Source: Clarkia xantiana subsp. parviflora (taxonomy: Eukaryota; Streptophyta; Magnoliopsida; Myrtales; Onagraceae). Taken from it: a stretch of 64,000 nucleotides of DNA. Location: NCBI GenBank assembly GCA_036873135.1, contig JAPTYO010000012.1, forward strand, positions 9,804,090 to 9,868,089, read 5' to 3'. The translations under genes and the position numbers were made by a program. Below the pieces are notes generated by a model. It had not been told where the DNA came from. It did no database searches and saw only the letters and a program-made list of their open reading frames with translations. Of this stretch, positions 56,521 to 64,000 are shown piece by piece (the stretch's first letter is position 1; every line of letters begins with the position of its first letter).

Positions 56521-57245
56521 TGGTGGATATACGCCCAAGCTATCACTAATTGGACACGAGAAGTAGGCCGAAACCGGATGTGACTCGAAACTTAGAACAT
56601 GGACACCCGGGGCCCATTACATAGGCCCGAAAAATATCTCGAGTGGCAAAATCCACTCGGGAAGACCCCTGGTGGAAAGACCACCCGGGGGCACCCAAGC
56701 AAGGGACCCTTGCTTTGGTTACCCAAGCAAGAAGGATCTTGCTCGGGTAACCCGAGCAAGGGACTCCTTGCTCGGACACCCGAGCAAGGCCCTCCTTGCT
56801 CGGACACCCGAGCAAGGCCCTCCTTGCTCGGACACCCGAGCAAGGCCCTCCTTGCTCGGACACCCGAGCAAGGCCCTCCTTGCTCGGATACCCGAGCAAG
56901 GTCCCCCTTGCTCAGGAACCCGGGCAAGGTTTCCCTTGCTCGGACACCCGAGCAAGGCCTTGGGGTACCCCTCCGGGTACCCCAGCCGTCTGGACGAGCC
57001 TCCTTCGTCCGGACCCCCACTCCCGGACGATATCTCGCCCGGGGCTTGCCCTTAGAAGGCCACACACCAACACTTAGCATTAATGAACTTACCTACGGTC
57101 AAACCGGGGTCAAAGGTAACTTATTTACGGTCGATGCCAACTTATAATTACGAACCCGCCACAACCGGACCAGAACACCACTGAAACCGGGATGGTCCAA
57201 TAGAAACTCTATAAATAGAGAGTTCATCCCCTCATTTGAAGGTAA

Positions 57246-57299
<54 letters not shown>

Positions 57300-57508
57300 A
57301 CCTCACCCTCTCTCTAGAAGCTCTCGACTGACTTAAGCTTCGGAGTGGGCTTACCGGGACCCCCCCCGGTGCCCTTTTGCAGGTAAGCAAGGAGGAAGAA
57401 GAGAATCCGAGCACGAAAGAGCCCAAGAATGAGAAGATAGGGAAGAAGAAGCCCGTTAAGGAGAAGATCGAGAAGGAGAAACCCACAACAAACACTCGTG
57501 TGTAAACA
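56521..57508 (+). repeat. Element G 3' LTR
   Basis: It runs from TGGTGGATATACGCCC to GTAAACA. A TATA box (CTATAAATAGAG) is at about 57210-57221, and a CT run of about 50 bases follows at 57248-57297. U3 holds a tandem palindrome array. The R/U5 part matches element F's LTR in inverse orientation. No 5' LTR of this element is in the window. Confidence 0.8.
56685..56965. repeat. 28-bp palindromic tandem array in the LTR of G
   Basis: About nine copies of a unit pair CCTTGCTCGG with CCGAGCAAGG around ACAC, with CCTC between units. Outer copies are more degenerate than inner ones. Long open frames on both strands here come only from the repeat. Confidence 0.9.
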
Positions 57509-57580
57509 GGGCTGGATCGAAGACAAATGTTGATGTTTTGGTCGACAACATATTAACAGGCACCCTCCCATTCCGGCGAG

Positions 57581-58184
57581 TGTGAGCTGTTGCCATTTGG
57601 AGATTGGACCGCCGTAATTAGGAGCCCATTAATATGAGTCTGGCACCTAAGGAAATTGGGTAATGTCACATTAGGAATTTTGGGTTAGTCCTAAAATCCC
57701 AATTGACATGAGAGGCCCAAAATTGGGCATCCCTCTCACATATGGCCGGCCGACTTTAGCATGAGGGCAAAGTAGACTTTTGTCCACTTTGCTCATCTTA
57801 TAAATAGGGAGTGCTAGGGGATTTATTAAGAGGTAATATCTTCTTCATTTGTGGTGAGATTAAAATAAATCCCTCCTCCCTAAAAACAACTAGTTCGGCC
57901 GAACCACTACTCTCCTTAGGAGGTGCCAAATTGTGTCAAACAATTTACTCCGGTGATCCATCCCCGCTAAAGAATCGACAGTGCCTTTGTTGTGGAGCAT
58001 AAACCGTGTAGGGGTTCCTTAACCATAACCTCTACGGGAACCGTCCGGCGGATCGAGAACTCCCATCAGTGATCTTGAGACTACGAAAGCATTGTAGATA
58101 TGTGCACTATCATCGGCTGCGTATTAGTTACCATGCACGTAGCTATGTTTTTGTTTCTGTAGTATTTAGCCATGTAATCCAACA
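57581..58184 (+). repeat. Copia LTR, copy 2
   Basis: It is related to 50703-51309 along its whole length but clearly diverged. It starts TGTGAGCTG and ends CCAACA. Flanks share CGAG on both sides, so it could be a solo LTR. Alternatively it is the 3' LTR of an element starting at 50703 (flanks CGCGG and CGAGG). No purine tract precedes it, which favours a solo LTR. Confidence 0.7.
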
Positions 58185-59015
58185 CGAGGTTGTTTCACAT
58201 CATGCCTCGCTTAAATTTTTTTTAAAAAAAATCCGACAAAATACTATCGGTAAAATTTTAAATTTATATTTTACTTTTATTTTTTCAAACTCAACTTCTT
58301 CTTTTTTTCAAAAAAAAAATTAATAATATTAAATTGAAATTCATATTACATTTACTTTGTATTAGTTGTTAAAGAATGTATGTAGCACCCAAATTATATT
58401 CCGTCGTTGAAACTTATAAATAATATATTTTGTCGGATTGATAATTTTTTTATATATATGTGTTTTGGTATTTGCCTTTGTTCTTATAAATATTTTTTTT
58501 TCAAAAATTCAATTACTCTATCCGATATACCTGATAAGTTTTTTTTTTCCAACTATACACCTAATAAGTTAATACTATAATTCTATCGAATAATATATTA
58601 TTTATATTTATGTACGAAATAACTCGTAAGGAAACAGTACACTAGGATAGACATGACAGATGAGCTTGTTCAGAATCAAAACCTCACGCTACGTAGATGT
58701 CATCGAATAGGTACAGAGAAAGAATGTTGTGGCTGTACGTAACGTACACTCTGTCTATTTGATTTATTTGTTCATTCATTTCTTCATAATATATATTATC
58801 TTGCTTCGTATCATTTTGCAAATCGATCGACTTTAACTTTTGTATTTGTTTCTACCTACAAAGAATTATAGAGTTCCTTTTGCTAAACGTATTTTTTTTA
58901 TGGATTAGTAGGTTTTTGGTTCAATACGTTTGATGATTTTTAGTCTTGTTGCAATATTTTTTTTTACACTTTGGGGTCAAATTGACTCAATTAGATCCTA
59001 AAGCTAAATTGACCT
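58185..59015. other. Intergenic, no supported gene
   Basis: AT-rich. A few CCGACAAAAT and TTTGTCGG motifs at 58230-58440 resemble CACTA subterminal repeats, but no end is seen. Confidence 0.35.
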
Positions 59016-59768
59016 TGTTAGGTTCTAAGTTTCAGGTCAACGGGCGGTCGACCTAAACCTTATTCCTCACTGGTGAAACTACGGGTTCGGTGCTCCTAAG
59101 TCCTGTCGTTCTGATCCGTGTCCTTCTGTCCTTCGCCTTCTCTTCTCCACGTGCCCTGCAAGAGGGGCAATATCAAGCACGGAGGGGGGGTGGTGCTTGA
59201 TGTACCCTCTCCGATGCCTAAGTCAGTACGTTTCTTTCTAGAGAGATAAAGCTAGAGAGATGTTAGAGCTAAACTTCACAATTAGCCAAGATGTTCAAAT
59301 GAATGGTGGAAGGGTTGTATTTATAGGCAACGGTGTCATTAAGGTGGCTTAATAACATCGTTAACCTTTAAGCACAATTAATTAGCCCTTAATCACGTAA
59401 TTAAGACCTTAAAGCACGGAGAGGTTAGCGGAAATAAACTGAGTATCGGAGTCGGGAAGCGGTGCCGGGGCCCTTGGGGGGGGGGGTGAATCCCACCCCC
59501 AAGGGTAGGGGTTGGGTGTGGCCACCCAACCCCTCCTTAGGGGAGATCGGGTTGGCTGACCCGATCTCCCCTAGGGGAGGTCGGGTGTGGCCACCCGACC
59601 TCACCTAGGTGAGTTCGCCGCGGTCCGGACGAGTATTTTCGCCTCGTTCGGACCGTTGGTGTTTCCGCGGGGTGTTTGGGTCGAAGTTTCGATTTACAAT
59701 CATTGACGGGGTGATAAAAATAAAACCATTCGGAAGTCAATGGGTTCAAATTGGGCGTATATCCATCA
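59016..59768 (-). repeat. Element E 3' LTR
   Basis: It is homologous to the LTRs of A, with the same TGATGGATATACGCCC start on the minus strand. The TATA box is near 59318-59325 (minus strand). It is about 150 bp shorter than in A, mainly because the palindrome array at about 59520-59610 has only about two units. Confidence 0.85.
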
Positions 59769-61226
59769 CATGCCCCCGAGTCAACCAATGGCATGACCCT
59801 TGATTGACTCTATTTTAGGATGCTATGACACGCGCAATTTGAAGCCGGGATTTTACCTTTTGTCGGAATCCTTACTTACCCGTGGGTATGTGTCTTTGAC
59901 TCTGCCCCCTGTCTTATAAGATATAGGAATTGCAAACGTCAGAATAGCACGGACACGTGTCCAAGCACGTGTCCGTCTGAGATGGAAATAATAAATCTAA
60001 TACCGCCACGGGCGTATACTTGGAAAATATACGCTCGTGTGGGGATGCAACATGAATACAGCTAAACGAGTCCATGCTTCAATTTCATGCCGGGATAAGT
60101 CTAAGTGGAGAAATTTTTTTAATTTTGGTCTAAAATTTTTCTAAGTATAGGATACCCAAAGATGTACCTATATGGTGTTAACTTGGGTGGAAATATGTCT
60201 AACCATAGTCTAAGGGAGGTAAAGTTGATAATTTTCCTTTAACCCTTAGATCTCTTCTAATTTTAAATAGAGGGTTGTGATTATGTCACTTTAAAAAACC
60301 CTACACCTTTTCAAATATACAGAGGAGTAAAGAAATTACATCACTTAGCCACCATTGTCATCTTTTTCTTTTTTCCTCACACTTGGAGAGCAAGGGAACA
60401 TTTGGAGAAAATCTTGCACACCAAGGGAGGGAGTCCGGCCGAAATTCCAGACCAGAATTCCGGCCAGCACCGTGGTGGCCAGAGGACGGGACGGCGACGC
60501 GACTCCGGGCGGCAGACGAGCAGAGGCGGCGCGGTGCGAGTCCGGCTAGGCAGCGGCGTAGGGAGCGGAGGCACGAGGAGGGCCAGCGGAGGGCGGTGGC
60601 ACGACTCGGGCTGGGCGGTGGCTGGACGAGGGGCGGCGTCTGGATCGGCTGGAGCAGGCGACAGCGAGGCGGGGCAGCTCCGGCGGCGGCGGGGTCTGGT
60701 TTCCGGCGATCTTCAAACTCGAATTCCGGACCCGTTTATCATATCGGGTCGGGTTTTCCGAAGGTCCGATCTTTTCCTTTCCATTATCGTAAAAAATGTC
60801 AATACTTGAATTGCCGATTCTTGATTGAATATGTGATTGCCGTAGATAGCCGCCGATTTGGGAAAAAATTCTTTGGCCGGTCGTCCGGAGATAGTTTTTT
60901 GTCCGTTTAAACTATTCCCGTTTAATTTTGACGTTGGGGCGCCATTTGTGTGTTGATTCCCGTTGAGGGGCGTAATTGCAATTTTGCCTGGGAATTGATT
61001 TTTGGTTCGAGCAAAATTGTCCGATTTTATCGTTGTGGTGTCCTGGGCGCGTGTTTGTTACCTTTGTTGGACGCCTTTGAATTTTTGGTTGTTGTTCGGG
61101 TGCCGGGGTATGCCCGGTCTTTCCAGAAATCTCCTTGTTTTGACACCTGTCGTGCCGTGACAGGTACTGTACTCGTGGTGGTGCCCCCGTACGCGAACTT
61201 GGCAGATGCGCTATATCCTTCGAAGG
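59769..61226 (+). promoter_or_regulatory. Probable promoter and leader of the element E antisense gene
   Basis: It begins with the polypurine-tract complement CATGCCCCCGAGTCA. An AT-rich part and a GC-rich part (60380-60720) follow in the same order as 1751-3394. Frames in the GC-rich part are not conserved with element A, so they are not coding. Confidence 0.4.
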
Positions 61227-63656
61227 ATGAGTAAGTTTCCCTTTCTTTCTATTCGTCGCATTACTTTCTTTCCTGCCATTAGTTTGGTGTCGAATTCTGA
61301 GCCGTATATTGAGCCGGGGTGTTAGTCGGAGCCTGATTCAAGCTTGGAATTTCTCACTGCCTTTGATTTAGGTCTCGCTGCTTTGTCGGAGAACTACCTG
61401 ACTAGGTCTGACTATAACGAGCATGTTACCTTAGGTGACATTTGTCCCTTAGATGAGCCTTTATATCCCTTCCTTCCTTCTTTAGGAAATACCCGCCAGA
61501 CAGTGACAGAGCCCCCCAAGGGGAAGGTTGTTGTTTATCCTTCCCAGATTCGGTTTGGATTGCGGCTGCCTTATTGCGATGATCTCGTAGAATTGAGTAG
61601 ATTCTTTAGGATCTCCCCTGTGAACCTTGCCCCTAGTGCTATCCGCGTCTGGGTGGGCTTCCGCGTGTTATGCCACTGGTACTCCTAGAAGTATTCATTG
61701 GTCTTGTTCCGGTGCTTCTTCCGGTTCCAGTATCAGAGGAAGGTAGGCTTCGCGAGTTTTGTAACTCGCCATCCGTCCCTCAAAGATTCCCGATTTGCTG
61801 ATTTCGGGTTGAGCGGGGTTGAGTGGGATACTTCTCTTCGTTTCGTGGCCCGGAGCGATAACTCGGCGAGCCACTGGGCCAAGCATTATTTCTTTATCAC
61901 GGATCGATATGTTACCTGGCCGGTTTTGAATGAGGATCGGTCAGACGGCTGGCCTGCCTTTGGGAAGTTCTCTTCTGTGAATTTAGAGACTATGAAGACC
62001 ATCTATGAGAGCCACAGGACTCAGTCATACTGCCCCGTGTCCTTGGTGACCGAGACAGATCTCTATGAGGCAGGGATTAGTTTGACTCCTGACTCCGGGG
62101 GTTCGGTATGTTACTTAGTCTTCTCATCTACATTTACTTTCTGTTTTTCCCTTGTAGGTTGGTTTCACGGGAAAACGTATAACGTGCAGGCAGCACCGGT
62201 CGATCTGAGCAAGAGGAAGGCTCCCTCCAGCTCTACTCTGAGGAAGTCCCCTATGCTTGGGAAGACTGCTGGGGCCTCTGGTATCTTCCTTCTTTTTTCC
62301 TCTTATGGTATACTTGTGTTTTTTCTTACACTGTTTTCCTTGTATTGTTAGGGCACTCTCCTTTGGTGACCGAGAGAGTTGTCTCTGTGGGCAAGGGCTC
62401 TGGACCTTCTAAGTCCAAGTCACGGAGGTCCGACTCTGAGGCCGGGGCCTCGGCTGTCAAGAAGAAGAAGGCTGCAGATCCTCCTCCCCCTGGTGTTCGT
62501 CCCCCAACCCTGTCTCGCGACAAAGAGATAGTGGTCGAAGAGGCTCCTTCCCGAGCTGATAAAGGGAAGCGGCATGTTGGTGATGGTGGAGTGGTCACTG
62601 GTTCTCCATCCCCTGCCCCCCAGCCGAGGGCACAGTCGTCAGGTTCGATGTTCTTTATGTCATCGATGCTTCTATGTTCGTATTTTTCTTTATCTTGATT
62701 TGTTTGTGTAGGTGGGCCTCCGGCTTTGAGTCGGAAGGATTTTACGCGCCTTACTGACGAGGATATCGTTGGGTCTGAGTGGACTCCTTTTGCTGGGTTG
62801 AAGGAGTTCCATTTTGATAGCGGTTCTTCCTTGCGCACCCCGGAGGTTGGCATCCGTGTGCTTCGCGGTGCCATCCCTCCTGGTGATCGTGCTGCTCAGC
62901 CTAAGTCTCCTAGGGAGACCCGGCGTTTCGTTCAGGGTGTGTTATCCCGTTATGTGCCTGTGAGTGGTGTCTCTCTTCCCTTTTTACTTTCAAGTGGTTG
63001 CTTTTCTAGTTGCTTATCCCTTGTTAAATTTTCAGGGTATGTCTGACATGGTGAACATGTCGTCCCTTGTGCTTGAGCTGTCCGATGAGAAAAAGGCTCT
63101 TGAGGATAGCCAGGTATCCCTGAAGGCGGAGCTTGCCACTGCCACTGAGAAGGCTCGCCTGTCTGACCTGCAGATGCAGGAGCTTAGGGACCAGGTGTCT
63201 TTACTTGAGACTACCGTAGGTAGCTTGCGATGTGAGGCTGAGGTTGCATCGTCACTCCATTCTAAGGAGTTGAGGAAACTCGAGGCAGGGTGCCGGGCAG
63301 AGGAGAGAGCTGTTGCAGTATCTGAGTACAAGGCTTCCTCTGCCTTTACTGCTGATTACAGTGTACGGCTGAACCAGGAGATGAAGCAGTTTGGCGAGTA
63401 TCTTGTTGACCATATTTTTCGTATTGATCCCCAGTTTCCCGTCGGTGATCTGGGTGATTTTGGACCGTACACTACTGGTTATATGGCTGTCCTTAGGGGT
63501 CAGGCTGCTGTTGCTGATGAGCCTGCCCCTGCACAGGTGGATGCTACTCCTGTGGATATTGCTAGTTCGGACTCTTCCTCCTCTTCTTCTATCTTTGCTG
63601 GTGGTTCGTCCTCAGAGGGTCGGGACCGTGAGGACTCTCCAGCCGGCTCTGGTTGA
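61227..63656 (+). pseudogene. Spliced antisense gene of element E, one nonsense mutation
   Basis: Predicted exons are 61227-61230, 61372-62280, 62352-62642, 62712-62959 and 63036-63656, with GT-AG introns at the same places and phases as in element A. Together they make 691 codons in one frame. The ATG-A microexon with donor GTAAGT is conserved. Domains: N-terminal Transposase_28-like region (YPSQIRFGLRLP), basic Ser/Pro middle (LSKRKAPSS), a conserved RKDFTRLTDEDIVGSEW block, coiled coil and acidic serine tail. A TAG at 61686-61688 interrupts the frame where element A has Trp. It has no stop at the position that breaks A, so the two copies died independently. The function is unknown. Confidence 0.75.
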
Positions 63657-64000
63657 TGTGCTGACATCTTTCTATCTTTGTATATATAACTTTACTTTTC
63701 CTCCCCTTTGATGGGTTGAGTGTCTTTTGGGATTGCTGTACTTTGGATTTTGTGTTGCTTTCCTTCTTCGTATGGTATTGTTGGCAGTGTGTGGAACACT
63801 TGCCTTTTGATTGGTACTTCGTATGCTTCTGTATGTATTCCTTTGATCATGGACTCTTCCTTTTGTTGTGTTTTCCTTTACTTATCCTTCTTTTTTCCTT
63901 CACATCATACCTGCCATCTCATCAAGGAAAAAACATTGTGTGTTCTTTATACAACTTTACTTTGCCATTATTTTCTCATGGGATCTTTCTTAGTATGGTG
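63657..64000 (+). other. 3' flank of the antisense gene, element E
   Basis: T-rich sequence matching 5793-6180 of element A. The window ends just before the place where A has its tandem arrays. Confidence 0.5.

Larger units (their letters stand above)
59016..64000 (-). mobile_element. Element E: relative of element A, 3' part only (runs off right edge)
   Basis: From left to right it has 3' LTR, polypurine tract, leader, spliced antisense gene and its 3' flank, collinear with 830-6180 of element A. It is diverged enough to be a separate, older insertion or a sister lineage. Sense gag-pol would lie beyond 64000. Confidence 0.85.

Noticed and set aside
56546..57147. Overlapping open frames of 80-180 codons on both strands
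   Set aside because: They are products of the 28-bp palindromic array, reading the same repeat in several frames.
50703..58184. A single intact Copia element bounded by the two related LTRs
   Set aside because: The LTRs are strongly diverged, no polypurine tract precedes the second, and the flanks match only 4 of 5 bases. Left as uncertain.
1..64000. tRNA or rRNA genes
   Set aside because: I saw no cloverleaf or rRNA-like sequence; only short tRNA-complementary primer-binding sites of retrotransposons are present.

Overview
The window is nuclear DNA of a flowering plant, most likely a eudicot. It is AT-rich and non-coding between elements, carries Ty3/Gypsy elements of the Tat type, Ty1/Copia elements, hAT-like, PIF-like and Mutator-like elements, and a two-exon CYP71-type cytochrome P450. 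I recognise one apparently intact host gene, the P450 at 28204-30103. Almost everything else is transposon sequence, much of it nested. The species cannot be named from sequence alone.

Region 1-14089 is a nested pair of minus-strand Tat-like elements. Element B (1-829 plus 11613-14089) has its gag-protease reading frame split by element A (830-11612). A has two near-identical LTRs and a perfect 5-bp target duplication, ACCAT. It encodes gag and a damaged protease plus a second gag-like frame, but no reverse transcriptase or integrase. On its opposite strand lies a spliced gene of about 680 codons (3395-5792) that resembles the plant 'putative gypsy-type transposon' protein family. The LTR of B sits inside a Copia integrase gene (element C, 14090-17158).

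Region 17159-26465 holds a truncated Tat-like element D with a minus-strand pol, a plus-strand spliced extra gene and a tandem array between them. It is followed by the 3' part of another LTR element with three tandem arrays and a 1.5-kb LTR (24990-26465). One array is made of hairpins whose stems covary.

Region 26466-43717 is gene-bearing and transposon-dotted. A hAT-like MITE comes first, then a solo LTR (27300-28076, duplication GATAC) ending 127 bp before the P450 start codon. The P450 is followed by a second solo LTR (30368-31524, duplication CTATG) that hosts a hAT-like element. A PIF-like element (31721-34332) has captured exons of an XRN 5'-3' exoribonuclease gene. Then come another hAT MITE, a Mutator-like palindrome, a CACTA-like end and LTR remnants.

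Region 43718-59015 holds a decayed Copia pol, an LTR plus antisense-gene remnant of a Tat-like element on the minus strand (F), two related Copia LTRs, and a plus-strand relative of F (G) with a 141-bp tandem array and an LTR full of short palindromes. Region 59016-64000 is the 3' end of element E, a close relative of A that runs off the window and carries a sister copy of the spliced antisense gene.

The most interesting theme is the repeated plan of the Tat-like elements: sense gag-pol, then a fast-changing tandem array that is often hairpin-forming, then a spliced antisense gene pointing back at pol. Palindrome arrays also occur in the LTR U3. The antisense gene shows signs of past protein-level selection.
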